Positions 44,298 through 54,500 of a stretch of 64,000 nucleotides of DNA are shown here, in pieces. The notes beneath the pieces were generated by a model, which was not told the origin of the DNA, did not search any database, and worked only from the letters and a program-made list of their open reading frames with translations. The stretch comes from an uncultured Muribaculaceae bacterium (lineage in GTDB: Bacteria > Bacteroidota > Bacteroidia > Bacteroidales > Muribaculaceae). Position numbers and translations under genes: made by a program. The stretch covers positions 62,001-126,000 of the forward strand of contig CAJOFM010000012.1 in assembly GCA_905233915.1 (NCBI GenBank). Reading direction: 5' to 3'. Position 1 is the stretch's first letter. Every line of letters starts with the position of its first letter.

Positions 44298-45086
44298 ATG
44301 AAAAAGTATTTGCTGATAAGCCTTGTGGCTTTGGTTGCTGTGACGATGACGTCATGCCTGCATGTGAAAATTGGTGACAAGGATTGGTCAATAGGTGGCG
44401 GGCACACCAACGACACCCCCACCCAAGTGCATCAAGTGGGACAGATGATCGAGATGCAGTCCTTTGACAAAGTGAATCTGAGTGGACCCATCGATGTCAT
44501 CCTGGAGCAGGGCGAGAGCCACACCGTGCGTGTTGAAGCCACTATCGAGCAACTCGAGAAGATGACCATATATGTCGAGAACGGCGGGCTCTATGTCGAC
44601 CAGCGCAAGAGTGAACCCGGCAAGACGTTCGACGGGGTAAAGGTGTTTGTTTCCTCCCCCATGATTAAGACCCTAAGCATTGCCGGCTCGGGAGACGTCA
44701 CTGTCCCCAAGACATTGGATGTTGCCGACCTGAACATCAGTATCGCCGGCACGGGTGATGTGACCGTTGCTCAGATGAAATGCCATGACCTGGGCATCAG
44801 TATTGCCGGCACTGGCGATGTGACCATGGGTCCCGTCCTGGCCAATGCGGTCAAGTGTGATGTGGCTGGCACGGGTGATATCGACATCGCTGGCTTGACC
44901 TGCAAGACTCTTGATAACTCGATTGCCGGCACGGGTGACATGAGGTTTAACAACCTGGATGTGGAGCATGTCAATAGCTCCATCGCCGGCATGGGTGATG
45001 TGATCCTGAGTGGTAAGGCAGTCAGCCACAAGGAGTCGGTTGCCGGTCTCGGCAAGGTGGACGTCTCAGGACTGGCCAAGAAATAA
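44298..45086 (+). CDS. DUF2807 (head GIN domain) lipoprotein
   Basis: The 262-residue product has a lipoprotein signal with lipobox TMTSC (Cys20). The rest is a right-handed beta-solenoid-like repeat of the DUF2807 type, with SIAGTGDV-like turns occurring about seven times between residues 130 and 255 at 19-22 residue intervals. The family is widespread in Bacteroidetes as putative auto-transporter adhesin heads, without proven function. No clear promoter box was found in the 95 bp upstream, which lie next to the divergent NagB/PIG-L promoter. Confidence 0.85.
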   Translation: MKKYLLISLVALVAVTMTSCLHVKIGDKDWSIGGGHTNDTPTQVHQVGQMIEMQSFDKVNLSGPIDVILEQGESHTVRVEATIEQLEKMTIYVENGGLYVDQRKSEPGKTFDGVKVFVSSPMIKTLSIAGSGDVTVPKTLDVADLNISIAGTGDVTVAQMKCHDLGISIAGTGDVTMGPVLANAVKCDVAGTGDIDIAGLTCKTLDNSIAGTGDMRFNNLDVEHVNSSIAGMGDVILSGKAVSHKESVAGLGKVDVSGLAKK

Positions 45087-45174
45087 AAGTGGTAATACTA
45101 ACCGCCCTGCGGGCGGGAAATTGTATCGGCATCCTATCACAGGGCCAATAGCTGTATCATTACCAATAAACAGG

Positions 45175-46152
45175 TTACTTGATTCCTAACTGACGAAGCA
45201 ACTCGGCGGTGGTGCTGTGGCGCTTGCCGTTGAGGTAACTCAAATAGGCGTTGACATCGGTCGGCGCCATTTTTTTCACATTGTTGAATCGTTCGGGGCG
45301 CGTGATGCGGGTGAATACCACGCGCTGGATGGCGGTCTTGTGGCAGCGGCCCATACTGTAGCCCATCTGCTCGGGATGCTTACCCGGGCCGTTGGATGAC
45401 CAGTAGGTGACCGTGTCGCCCTCGCAGCCCATGAAGATGACGCTGTGGCCCGCTTCTTGGTCGGCCGTCTTGTCGTCGTCACAGCCGATGATGGCTCCGC
45501 TGTCGCTGCCGCGGGTCTCGTTGCGGTTCCAAAAGATTTTCATCAGGTCTCCAGGCACGGCGCGTTGCCACACGTCCTGGGCACACCACTCGTCATCGGT
45601 GAGGTAGCGTTCATCAGGCGTCTCCTTGTTTCGCTCGGTTTTGGCACCGCGGTAGGCAGTGAAACTGTAGCCGGCGCCCAATTCACGCACCAGCACACCC
45701 AGGCTAGGGCCATTGGCATTGGCGCGGCCCCAGAAACCCACGCCATCGTCCTGCCCGATTCCCTCGGGATTGAGTTCGTCGGCGATTCCCACATAAGGTT
45801 TCATGTTCACCCAGGCTTCACGCTTGATTTTGTGCTTGGTGTCCCAGATAAGCAATGCCTTGATAATCACACCATAGGTAGCGCTTGAGCAGAAGGACGG
45901 CTGAGCTTGGATGGGGTCAAACGTAGGCCGCTCGTCGCTTGATGTCATCTGGTAGGCGTCGTGCAGGCCCCGCCAGGTTGTCTTGGCAAACAATTCGTTA
46001 GGCTTACCGCCGGTGTAGTAGCCGCCCTGTTCGGGGAATGCGTCAATGGCAGCGAGCACAGCCCGCTGCCAGTCTTTGTTCACCTTGTCGCCAGCCGATG
46101 CTGCACCTGCCAGGCATAGCATCGCCATCATTACCGCTAACGCGCGTCTCAT
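45175..46152 (-). CDS. Secreted putative cysteine peptidase/amidase fold protein
   Basis: This 325-residue protein has a signal peptide (MRRALAVMMAMLCLAGAASA). No named family is certain, but the layout suggests an NlpC/P60- or CHAP-like papain fold: Cys88 in QPSFCSSATYG at the start of a helix, PGDLMKIFWN (200-209) and His236 in AGHSVIFMG followed by Asn254. Such enzymes cut cell-wall peptides. Its start codon overlaps the sodB stop as ATGA (46149-46152), so it is co-translated with sodB. An upstream-extended frame to 46257 would lie inside sodB and is rejected. Confidence 0.6.
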   Translation of the reverse strand: MRRALAVMMAMLCLAGAASAGDKVNKDWQRAVLAAIDAFPEQGGYYTGGKPNELFAKTTWRGLHDAYQMTSSDERPTFDPIQAQPSFCSSATYGVIIKALLIWDTKHKIKREAWVNMKPYVGIADELNPEGIGQDDGVGFWGRANANGPSLGVLVRELGAGYSFTAYRGAKTERNKETPDERYLTDDEWCAQDVWQRAVPGDLMKIFWNRNETRGSDSGAIIGCDDDKTADQEAGHSVIFMGCEGDTVTYWSSNGPGKHPEQMGYSMGRCHKTAIQRVVFTRITRPERFNNVKKMAPTDVNAYLSYLNGKRHSTTAELLRQLGIK

Positions 46153-46757
46153 TCCTCGTAGCGTGCTGCCACGACATCCCAATCGATAATCTGCCACAGG
46201 GCGGCCAGATGGTCGGGACGGCGGTTCTGGTAGTCGAGGTAGTAGGCGTGCTCCCACACGTCCATCGTCATCAAGGGACGCAGGCTGTGCTGGATGGGGT
46301 TGGCGGCATTAGGCTCCTGGGTAATCACCAGTTTGCCCTCGGCATTGGCACTGAGCCATGCCCAACCCGAGCCGAATAGGGTCGCACCAGCCTTGGCAAA
46401 AGCCTCCTTGAAGGCCTCAAACGAGCCAAATTCCTCGTCGATGGCTTGTGCCAGACGTCCTGCCGGGGCATTGTCGGCGCGAGGTGCCCTAAACTGAGAG
46501 AAATACAGGTTATGGTTCAGGATCTGGCCAGCGTTGTTGAGCATGCCCCCCTGGGCGTTCAGCACCACTTCCTCAAGCGATTTTCCTTCCATTCCGCTGC
46601 CGGGCAGTGCGGCGTTCAGGTTGGTTACATAGGCATTCAAGTGCTTGCCGTGGTGAAATCCTAGGGTTTCGGCACTGATGACAGGAGCCAGCGCATCGGG
46701 CGCATAGGGCAACGTCATCAACTCAAATTTTCCGTCAATAGGCATCGTCTGTTTCAT
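46149..46757 (-). CDS. sodB: Superoxide dismutase (Fe/Mn)
   Basis: This 202-residue enzyme converts superoxide to hydrogen peroxide and oxygen. The four metal ligands are visible: His35 (FHHGKH), His82 (LNHNLYF), Asp166 and His170 (DVWEHAYYLDY). Gly and Gln residues near the second ligand (GMLNNAGQ) fit the Fe or cambialistic type, but the metal cannot be fixed from sequence. It is the middle gene of a probable three-gene operon: lipoprotein gene 25 bp upstream, peptidase-like gene overlapping downstream. Confidence 0.95.
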   Translation of the reverse strand: MKQTMPIDGKFELMTLPYAPDALAPVISAETLGFHHGKHLNAYVTNLNAALPGSGMEGKSLEEVVLNAQGGMLNNAGQILNHNLYFSQFRAPRADNAPAGRLAQAIDEEFGSFEAFKEAFAKAGATLFGSGWAWLSANAEGKLVITQEPNAANPIQHSLRPLMTMDVWEHAYYLDYQNRRPDHLAALWQIIDWDVVAARYEE

Positions 46758-46782
46758 TGTGTTTATTTTTTAAGTGTTCAAA

Positions 46783-47580
46783 TTATTCGGCATCCACCTG
46801 AAAATCACCCAGTTCGATGCTCTCAGTTGTTAAGTTAACAGTGGCACTGAAGGTGGGCATGTCGTCATAGTGCAGCACCTTGCCCACGACAAAGTTCACG
46901 CCAGGTGTGATATGGACTGTCAAGGGACCCTCGATGCTGTAGGAAACCTGCTCACCGATATAGATGGCATCGTCCATGAATCCGCCCATGTCCTCGATGT
47001 GGTTGGTCACGGTAACCAATTTCTTGCCCTTGTTATAGAAGGTGATATCCTGACCATCGATGCTGTAGGTCAACACTTTGCGGATGGCTTCCTGCATTTC
47101 ATAAGGATCCACCGAATTGACGATGCTCGCATAACCGTCATCGCCAAACCGCAGCAGGTAGGGACGCTCGACATTGACACCAGTACCTTCCATATCGCTA
47201 CCCAGGATCCACAGGTCACCCGTGGCCGCATCATAGCGTGCGCGCGGCATCCTGCCGTGGCGCAGCTGGGGCAGGGCGGTTTTCACGTCACCCTTGGCAA
47301 CGACCATGCCGTAACCCTCGCTGGAAATCGTATCAGAGCACTTGAGCAGGCTCCACACGCCAACGCCCGTCGTTTTGTCTTCCATGAGGGTCTCGTAACA
47401 CTCATCGATGTTGACATGTTTCATCAGGTCCACCACCGCTTGAGGGGCTTCGCCAACTGCAACAGCCTCTTCCATTGTTCCGTTCACAGGGCGCTGGGCA
47501 TTGCACTTGCAGCCCGTCATCATTGCGCTGCACAGTGTTACCACTGCTGCAATCATTAACCACTGTTTCATCTCTTTCAT
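46783..47580 (-). CDS. Lipoprotein of unknown function
   Basis: This 265-residue protein has a lipoprotein signal ending MMTGC (Cys24), followed closely by a second Cys (KCN). I do not recognise the mature domain, which alternates beta strands (ITFYNKGKKLVTVTNHIED, SATVNLTTESIELGDFQV). It begins the operon that contains sodB. An internal ATG at 47571 (MKQWLMI) would give a tighter signal peptide and may be the true start. Confidence 0.7.
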   Translation of the reverse strand: MKEMKQWLMIAAVVTLCSAMMTGCKCNAQRPVNGTMEEAVAVGEAPQAVVDLMKHVNIDECYETLMEDKTTGVGVWSLLKCSDTISSEGYGMVVAKGDVKTALPQLRHGRMPRARYDAATGDLWILGSDMEGTGVNVERPYLLRFGDDGYASIVNSVDPYEMQEAIRKVLTYSIDGQDITFYNKGKKLVTVTNHIEDMGGFMDDAIYIGEQVSYSIEGPLTVHITPGVNFVVGKVLHYDDMPTFSATVNLTTESIELGDFQVDAE

Positions 47581-47619
47581 TGTCTTTATGGTGCTATTAA
47601 TAATCGTTCAGTTATGTGG

Positions 47620-47627
47620 CAAAGGTA
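47620..47627 (-). promoter_or_regulatory. -7 box of the lipoprotein-sodB operon
   Basis: TACCTTTG on the minus strand, 39 bp before the lipoprotein start. No good -33 element. Confidence 0.5.
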
Positions 47628-47673
47628 GTTATTTTTTCTGGGAAGCGATAGCTGATGTTGCCCAGTAAAGGGG

Positions 47674-48330
47674 CTATAGGGCGCCTTGCTCGATGCGGAT
47701 GCAGATGCGCTCGATCATGGCGTCTTGCTTGTCCTTGTTGGGATGATAGCCCGCCTTGAGGCTTGCGCCAAAGAACTTGCTGAAGGTTTGCCAAAAACCG
47801 GCCCTAAATGTGCCCAGAAAAGCCTTCACGATGCTGTAGCTGCTCTGGTTAGTCTCGCGGTTGATGAGTTTGATGAGCATTTTGCCCTGGTTCTTGGTGA
47901 GTTTCTTCATCTGTGGTTTGTATTGGGCAAACAGCTCTTTTTCAAACCGCTTTAGGTAAGCCTGTTTCTGCTTTTCGGTCTGGTAGGTATCGATATACTC
48001 ATAGGTCTCGAGTAGCGTCGAGCTGATGAGCTTGGCGTAAGGCAGTGTCTTCTTGATGTCGCGCACGGTCTTCCAGTAGTATTTCTCCTCGGCCTTGTTG
48101 CGGAAACGCTCGCGCGGGTAGATGATGATGGGATTGAAAACAATCATCGCCAGCGTGTCGCCAGTCGAGGGCTCGATGAAATGGTAGTAGCCGGCAAAGG
48201 TCTTTTGCAGCACCGAGGGCAGCTCAATGTTGTCGAGCGGGTCGTTCACAGCAGGAGCCGCGTGCGCCTTGGCGCCCGTTAAAGCCGTGATTATCATGGC
48301 AATAGCCAATATGAGGAAAAACCGTTTCAT
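47674..48330 (-). CDS. DUF4294 domain protein
   Basis: This 218-residue protein has a signal peptide (about 1-24, ending AHA-A). The body matches DUF4294, a Bacteroidetes family: IVFNPIIIYPRERFRNKAEEKYYWKTVRDIKKTLPYAK, followed by a basic, helical segment (KQKQAYLKRFEKELFAQYKPQMKKL). Function is unknown. A TACTTTTG box lies 10 bp upstream of the start (48340-48347), so the transcript would have a very short leader. Confidence 0.75.
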   Translation of the reverse strand: MKRFFLILAIAMIITALTGAKAHAAPAVNDPLDNIELPSVLQKTFAGYYHFIEPSTGDTLAMIVFNPIIIYPRERFRNKAEEKYYWKTVRDIKKTLPYAKLISSTLLETYEYIDTYQTEKQKQAYLKRFEKELFAQYKPQMKKLTKNQGKMLIKLINRETNQSSYSIVKAFLGTFRAGFWQTFSKFFGASLKAGYHPNKDKQDAMIERICIRIEQGAL

Positions 48331-48339
48331 CTACGGCGG

Positions 48340-48347
48340 CAAAAGTA
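48340..48347 (-). promoter_or_regulatory. -7 box of the DUF4294 gene
   Basis: TACTTTTG on the minus strand, 9 bases before the ATG. No clear -33. Confidence 0.4.
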
Positions 48348-48415
48348 GAACAAAGAAATGAATTCCAGCAAGAAAAGGGTGTTAAAATAAGTTGTTAGTT
48401 TTTAGTCCTTAGTCC

Positions 48416-49147
48416 TTAGTTGCTGGATGAAAGGGCGCGCAACAGGCCGGCATAGCCGACGGTAATTCCCACGCAGCAACCCTTGACCGAGGGATTGAAG
48501 TTGTTGAACTTGGCATGGGTGACAAAGGGGGAAATGCGCAACGACGAGGTGTAATGACCCTGGTTGCCGTCACCTGTCGGGTAATCTACCAGTTTGCCGT
48601 GCAGCTTGATGTCAAAGTCCACGCTTGCCATCCAGCTGAAATTGTTCTCGTGGGCGCCGGTCACGTCATCGATTTTGGGACGCTCGATGCCCTCATCATC
48701 CTTCTCATACTTGATGTGATTCAAGTCCCAAGACAGGCGGCTCACGGTCACGCCGACAGCAGGGGTAATCGAGAGTTTACCGCCACGCCAAACGGTATAG
48801 CCCAGTTGAAAGGCTGCGCCAAACAGTGAGGGGTTGGCCGTGGCATTCAGTTGTGCATTGCGGCCCTGGTCGTCCATGACGGCATAGGGATTCTCGTTCT
48901 TGAACGACGGTTGGCCATAGGATAAGTCAATCTTGAACCTCAGTCGGTTGTAGTCAAGATTCACCCCTGCGGTGAACAAGGCATATCCCTTGAAATTATC
49001 GGCCAGCGAGCCGGTGGGCATCAACCCCCCGGCACCAACGTGGAAGCCTACCCCCAAGGGCTTATATATGGACTCAGTCTCCTGGGCACGCAGGGCGGCA
49101 GGAGCTAACGTCAGTAATGCCAATAGAATCCAAATTGTTCGTTTCAT
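48416..49147 (-). CDS. Outer-membrane beta-barrel protein
   Basis: This 243-residue protein has a signal peptide (MKRTIWILLALLTLAPAALR, then AQ) and alternating strands such as GVGFHVGAGGLMPTGSL, LFTAGVNLDYNRLRFKIDLSYG and LGYTVWRGGKLSITPAVGVTV. This fits a small porin-family barrel. It ends with a short Ser-rich tail (LSSSN). The partner or substrate is unknown. Short AGTCCTTAGT simple repeats lie at its 3' end (48400-48420). Confidence 0.7.
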   Translation of the reverse strand: MKRTIWILLALLTLAPAALRAQETESIYKPLGVGFHVGAGGLMPTGSLADNFKGYALFTAGVNLDYNRLRFKIDLSYGQPSFKNENPYAVMDDQGRNAQLNATANPSLFGAAFQLGYTVWRGGKLSITPAVGVTVSRLSWDLNHIKYEKDDEGIERPKIDDVTGAHENNFSWMASVDFDIKLHGKLVDYPTGDGNQGHYTSSLRISPFVTHAKFNNFNPSVKGCCVGITVGYAGLLRALSSSN

Positions 49148-49283
49148 CGCATTGTTACTTTAGTTTACTATAATAACGTACAAGTGCCATTTAAATTGTC
49201 ACGACAGGCCATAGACTCCAAATTCGAACACGACAAAGCGAGTTCGCAGCCCAAAAAGTTATGATTTCTATCTCTAAAAACGT

Positions 49284-49658
49284 TTACCACCACAGGTTGC
49301 GGAAGTACTTGTGGTAGAGTGATAAACCCTCGCTGATAGGTTTAAGCGACGTTTTGGCGGCGCGCTTGAGGTCGGCAAGATCCTCCTCGTTGTTCCAGAT
49401 GGCCTTGATATAGGCCTTGTACTCAGGGGTGTCCTCCTCGGTTTGGCAGGCGATGCGCTCAAAGGCGTAAATCATCTTGTCCAAAATCTTGTTCCACTCT
49501 TCGTGAGTCATGTTCATGTGCGGAGTACCTTCATTGTGCTTTTTGAATGCCATCAGGCGGGGTAAAACAAAGCGAGCAATGGTCACATCGAGGTCATATA
49601 GCTCCTCGACGTCGATGGTTTTGGCAATAGCTTTGGGATTGAATTTTTCAGTCATCAC
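49284..49658 (-). CDS. Conserved hypothetical protein (DLD-T-A-F-LPRL type)
   Basis: This 124-residue, soluble, mostly helical protein has a pattern found in many small Bacteroidales hypotheticals, some on mobile elements: LYDLDVTIARFVLPRLMAF, then MTHEEWNKILDKMIYAFE, and an aromatic C-terminus (YHKYFRNLWW). No function is known to me. It stands alone on the minus strand, 136 bp from the beta-barrel gene. Confidence 0.6.
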   Translation of the reverse strand: MMTEKFNPKAIAKTIDVEELYDLDVTIARFVLPRLMAFKKHNEGTPHMNMTHEEWNKILDKMIYAFERIACQTEEDTPEYKAYIKAIWNNEEDLADLKRAAKTSLKPISEGLSLYHKYFRNLWW

Positions 49659-50000
49659 AACAGTTGTTTTGAGAGGTTAGAGAAATAGAAGCTGTTCTGA
49701 AATGACGTTGCGGGTGTGATTCCAAAACAGTTCCTAATGGTTTCAGGTAGCAATTTTAGACATATTTCCTGACATGACCAAATAATTAGCCAAAAAAATG
49801 CCGAAAATCAGCATTTTGGCAATTTACGGGAATTTCTGAATTGTTAAAAATCAGTAATGAGGCAAAAAAAACGGCCGTTTTTTTGTCAGTTCGCCAACTT
49901 GCCGTAACTTTGCATAAAAATTGAATATAATTACCTTTTTAAGGGGTTCGATTTTTAACCATAATAGTAAAAAAAGTTTAATCTAAATATTTGAATATCA
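49659..50000. other. Gene-free region upstream of tnaA
   Basis: It contains an imperfect hairpin GCCAAAAAAATGC/GCATTTTGGC (49789-49820), the tnaA promoter (49882-49912) and a leader of about 80 nt. No gene is seen, and no TnaC-like leader peptide with a Trp codon followed by Pro was recognised. Confidence 0.6.
49882..49912 (+). promoter_or_regulatory. Promoter of tnaA
   Basis: TTTG (49882-49885), 19 bp, TAACTTTG (49905-49912). Confidence 0.8.
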
Positions 50001-51377
50001 ATGGAATTACCATTTGCTGAATCTTGGAAAATCAAGATGATCGAGCCGCTTCGTAAGAGCACTCGCGCCGAGAGAGAACAATGGCTCAAGGAAGCCCACA
50101 ACAATGTCTTCATGCTCAAGGCTGAGCAGGTTTACATCGACTGCCTGACCGACTCGGGTACGGGTGCGATGAGCGACCGCCAGTGGTCTGAGATGATGCT
50201 CGGCGACGAGAGCTATGCCGGCGCCAGCTCATTCTACAAGTTTGAGAGCGTGGTACAACGCATCTTTGGCTTCAAGTATGTCATCCCCACCCACCAGGGC
50301 CGTGCAGCCGAGAACGTGCTGTTCTCCTATCTGGTGAAGGAAGGCAATGTCGTTCCTGGCAATGCCCACTTTGACACCACCAAGGGTCACATTGAGGCCC
50401 GTAAGGCCAAGGCCATCGACGTCACCATCGACGAGGCCAAGGACACCCAGCTCGAGATCCCCTTCAAGGGTAACGTTTCTCTCGAGAAGCTGGAGAAGGT
50501 GCTGAGCGAGAACAAGGGTAACGTTCCCTTCATGGTATTGACCGTGACCAACAACACCGTTGGCGGTCAGCCCGTGTCGATGAAGAACATCAAGGAGACC
50601 TGCGAGCTGTGCCACAAGTATGGCGTGCCCGTCGTGATGGACAGCGCCCGCTTTGCCGAGAACTCCTACTTCATCAAGACCCGCGAGGAAGGCTACGCCG
50701 ACAAGACCATCAAGGAGATTGCCCGCGAGATGTACTCCTATGTTGACGCCATGACCATGTCGGCCAAGAAGGACGGCCTCGTGAACATGGGTGGTTTCAT
50801 CGCTACCAACCGCGAGGACTGGTACGAGGGTGCAAAGCTCTTCTGCATCCCCTTCGAGGGATTCCTCACTTATGGTGGCTTGAACGGCCGTGACCTCAAC
50901 GCCCTGGCTGTAGGTCTGGACGAGAACACCGAGTTTGAGATGCTCGAAACCCGCATCCACCAGGTTCAGTATTTGGCTAAGAAGCTTGACGAGTATGGCA
51001 TTCCTTATCAGCGTCCCGTGGGTGGTCACGCCCTGTTCATCGACGCCGACAAGGTGCTGTGCAACGTTCCCAAGGAGGAGTTCCCCGCTCAGACCCTGAC
51101 CTGCGAACTCTATCTGGAGGCTGGTATCCGTGGTTGCGAGATCGGCTACATCCTGGCCGACCGTGACCCCGTGACCCGCGAGAACCGCTTCGGCGGCCTC
51201 GACCTGCTGCGTCTGTGCATTGCCCGTCGCGTTTACACCGACAACCACATGAACGTCATCGCAGCTGCACTGAAGAACGTCTATGACCGTCGTGACGAGA
51301 TCACCCGTGGCGTCGCCATCGAGTGGGAAGCTCCCCTGATGCGCCACTTCACCGTGAAGCTGAAACGACTGGGATAA
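50001..51377 (+). CDS. tnaA: Tryptophanase
   Basis: This 458-residue PLP enzyme splits tryptophan into indole, pyruvate and ammonia. The PLP-binding lysine is in TMSAKKDGLVNMGG (Lys256 or Lys257). Family blocks include THQGRAAEN (97-105), TNNTVGGQPVSM and DSARFAEN. In the position that separates it from tyrosine phenol-lyase, where the lyase has Arg (VRSMERG), this protein has GIRGCEIG, as tryptophanases do. It is a single-gene unit with its own promoter and a strong terminator. Indole made by gut Bacteroidales is a known signal and indoxyl sulfate precursor. Confidence 0.93.
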   Translation: MELPFAESWKIKMIEPLRKSTRAEREQWLKEAHNNVFMLKAEQVYIDCLTDSGTGAMSDRQWSEMMLGDESYAGASSFYKFESVVQRIFGFKYVIPTHQGRAAENVLFSYLVKEGNVVPGNAHFDTTKGHIEARKAKAIDVTIDEAKDTQLEIPFKGNVSLEKLEKVLSENKGNVPFMVLTVTNNTVGGQPVSMKNIKETCELCHKYGVPVVMDSARFAENSYFIKTREEGYADKTIKEIAREMYSYVDAMTMSAKKDGLVNMGGFIATNREDWYEGAKLFCIPFEGFLTYGGLNGRDLNALAVGLDENTEFEMLETRIHQVQYLAKKLDEYGIPYQRPVGGHALFIDADKVLCNVPKEEFPAQTLTCELYLEAGIRGCEIGYILADRDPVTRENRFGGLDLLRLCIARRVYTDNHMNVIAAALKNVYDRRDEITRGVAIEWEAPLMRHFTVKLKRLG

Positions 51378-51413
51378 ATAAAAATCTCATATACCATTAA
51401 CTAAACCATGAGG

Positions 51414-51447
51414 ATAACGGCGGGAACTTCCCGCCGTTATTGTTTTT
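51414..51447 (+). terminator. Terminator of tnaA
   Basis: ATAACGGCGGGAA and TTCCCGCCGTTAT are perfect 13-bp arms, followed by TGTTTTTAA. Confidence 0.92.
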
Positions 51448-51489
51448 AATAGTTTTGGTAATTCATCAATCTAATCATAACTTGTGAGC

Positions 51490-51520
51490 TTTGAAAAACC
51501 ATCACAATTAATTATATTTG
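51490..51520 (+). promoter_or_regulatory. Promoter of the FN3/anchor-J surface protein
   Basis: TTTG (51490-51493), 19 bp, TATATTTG (51513-51520). The leader would be about 70 nt. Confidence 0.8.
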
Positions 51521-51595
51521 CCACGAGTTATTCCATCTGCCGTTCATGTTGCTCCTGTTCGGCAGTCTAATTAATTACCTCTAATTTTTCGCTTT

Positions 51596-54500
51596 ATGAG
51601 AAAACCCAGAACCTTTCTCACATTGTTGGCGCTGGTGGCCTTGATGGCCTCGGCTGCCGGACAATCCACGACCTACACGGCAGGCCCCAAGCCAGTCGTC
51701 AAACAAGTCGTGAAGGCCGAGACTAGAGCCAAGATGCTCTCTCCCGGTAAGATGGAAACTAGGAAGAAAGCTCCTGCTGCCGACCAGTTTCAGGGATTAA
51801 ACATGTATGTTAACCTGACCAATTCCGACACTTGGGCTGGCGTTAGCATCGGTTCAGTGCCTTATGGTATCTATTCCTACACGATTGGAGACGATGGCAA
51901 CTTCCAAGCTCTTGCCACCGACCTGCGTTATGATTTCATGGCCAGTGCCATGGGACGTGACCAACTCGTTGGTGCGCGCCCCATGCAGATGATGGGTGTG
52001 CTCAACGGTGTTGAATACAACGGCTTGAGCCGTAACGGTTTCAACGAGCTATGGTCGGCCATCTATAGCGATGCTGATTACAGTTTCATCCCCTCGGTGA
52101 TGGCCTATGATGTGACGAGTGACATCTTTTACTCGGTACAGTACAACAGCGATCTAACTGGCCTGAATATGTCCAAATGGAATCCCGAGAGCCGCATGTT
52201 TGAAACTATCTGCCCCTGGCCCAATATGTTCCAGCCGTTGACCATGGGTTTCACACCCAACGGTGAGATGTATTGCGTGGGCGCTGATGGCGAATTCTAC
52301 CAGTTGGACAAGGAGACTGGTGATGCCCGCTCGATGGGTCCGCTTGGCGTTTCTCCCACCATGTATGTCCAGGGCATGGGCTATGAGCCCAGGAGCGGTT
52401 GCTTCCTATGGATGGCAGTGACCCAGAAGGGCTCGGGCCTCTATGCCATCGACCCCTACGAGGTCAGCGCAACGCTCATCGAGGAACTTAACAATAACGA
52501 GCAGGCTCCTGCCGTGTTCTTCTTGGATAATGCGGCACCTGCATTGGCTCCCGCTGCCACGACCGACCTGGCTTTCACCTTCAACGGAGGGGAGACAAAC
52601 GGTACCATAACCTTTACCGTGCCCACTACCGCCTATGACGGCAGCAACTTGAATGGCAATGTGCTCATGAGCGTTTGGCTCGATGGCGAACTGATTGCCA
52701 ACTATGTTTCAGTTGCACCCGGTTCACAGCAGACCTTCAATAAGGAGGTGAGCAACGATAACCATTATGTGTATGTTTTGTTTGAGAACGGGGCTGGTTG
52801 CTCGCCTGTTAACAATCTGTATGTGTTTGCCGGCTATGACACCCCGCTTCCCGTCACCAATCTCAACTTCACTGTAGAGAACGGCGTTAGCCACCTGACC
52901 TGGGATGCTCCTGCAACGGGTGTGAATGGCGGTTATCTGGAGAACGTTACCTATAATGTCGTGCGCATGCCTGGTAATGTCACTGTTGCCGAGGGCTTGA
53001 CCGAGTGCGAGTTCAGCGAGACGTTGCCCACCAAGATGGAGCGCTACTACTACATCGTCACTCCCGTGAACTGCGATGGCAAGGTAGGTGAATCGACGGA
53101 ATCCAATGCCATTCTTACTGGTACTGCCTTCCAGGCTCCCTACTTCGATGACTTCAGCGATGCCACAACCCTCGACCTGTGGACCGTCGTCAACGCCAAC
53201 AACGACGCCAGCAGTTGGGGCTCGGAATACACATGGTCGTTCAACGACTACAACAAGTGCTGGGGCATCTACACCGGTCCCTACAACATGGGTGAAGACC
53301 AGGATGCCTCCGATGACTACCTGATTTCGCCGGGCATCAATATTGAGGAGGGTATCTCCTACGCCCTCATCGTGAACATGCGCAACACCTTTGCCAACTA
53401 CTTTGAGCGCGTGAGCCTGATGGTTGGCACCGACCCGAACGACGTCTCGACCTTCCAGGAGCTGGACAGCAACGAGGCCTATGACGTCAACGGAACGCTT
53501 GCCGATTGGGAAGTTGACTTCCTGATGCCCGAGAGCGGCACCTATTATTTTGCTGTGCGCGTCTTTACCCACAGGGAGGACAATGCATCGGGTATCTTTG
53601 TTTATTCGATGGCTGTGAACAAATTGGGTCAGAGCAATGCTCCCGCCGAGGTGACCAACCTCACTGTCACTCCCGATGAGGATGGCGAGATGGTTGCCGA
53701 CGTGACCTTCACTGTTCCCACCACTCAGCTCGACGGCAATCCGCTGGCAGGTCCTCTGACCGCCAACATCTATCGCGATGGAGGCGAGGAAGCCGTGGCA
53801 CAGATCCCCGTTGAGGTAGGCGCTGAGGCGCTGTGGACCGACAACACCGTTGAGGGTGTGGGTGTTCACACCTACACCGTGGGTATCAGCAACGAGGCTG
53901 GTGAGGGCAAGCGTGTTACGACCGATGCATTTATCGGTGTTTACACCGCTCCGTACACCAACACGTTTGACACCGAGGAGGATGCCCGCTTCTTCTACAC
54001 TGTCAACGACTCGTCGATTTACAGCACTAACGAGTACCGCTGGATCTGGTATTCCTACAACCAGAACTTGGCATTGGGCGGCTATGGCTACTTCGTGCAG
54101 CATCCTATTGAAAAGATTTGGCTCTACATGCCTGCCATCAAGCTAGAGAAGGACATGGTTTACAACTATGCCTTCAACTGGACTTACAGCAACTACAATC
54201 AGTCCTGCCCGGGTTATGCCGGCATCGGTATGGCTGCCGACTCTACCGCTCAAACCATTTATCCCGACCAGCTTCCGTTTACCGACTATGGCCAGAAGGT
54301 GCTCATCGAGAACGAGGTCATCGCCACCGAGACGGGCAAGTATTATCCCTCGATTCTCGTCGTTGCCGACCAGATGAGCAGCTACATCAGTCCCAGCATC
54401 GACGACATCTCCATCACTGTTGTGGGTTCTGCATTTGCTCCCTACAGCGTTGAGAACCTCGTTGTCGAGCACGACATGAGCGGCCTGTTGAAGGTGAACT

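Noticed and set aside
46153-46257. 35-residue N-terminal extension of the sodB-linked putative peptidase
   Set aside because: It lies inside sodB and would hide the clear signal peptide that begins at 46152.
49913-50000. TnaC-type leader peptide before tnaA
   Set aside because: No short reading frame with a Trp codon in the expected context was found between promoter and gene.
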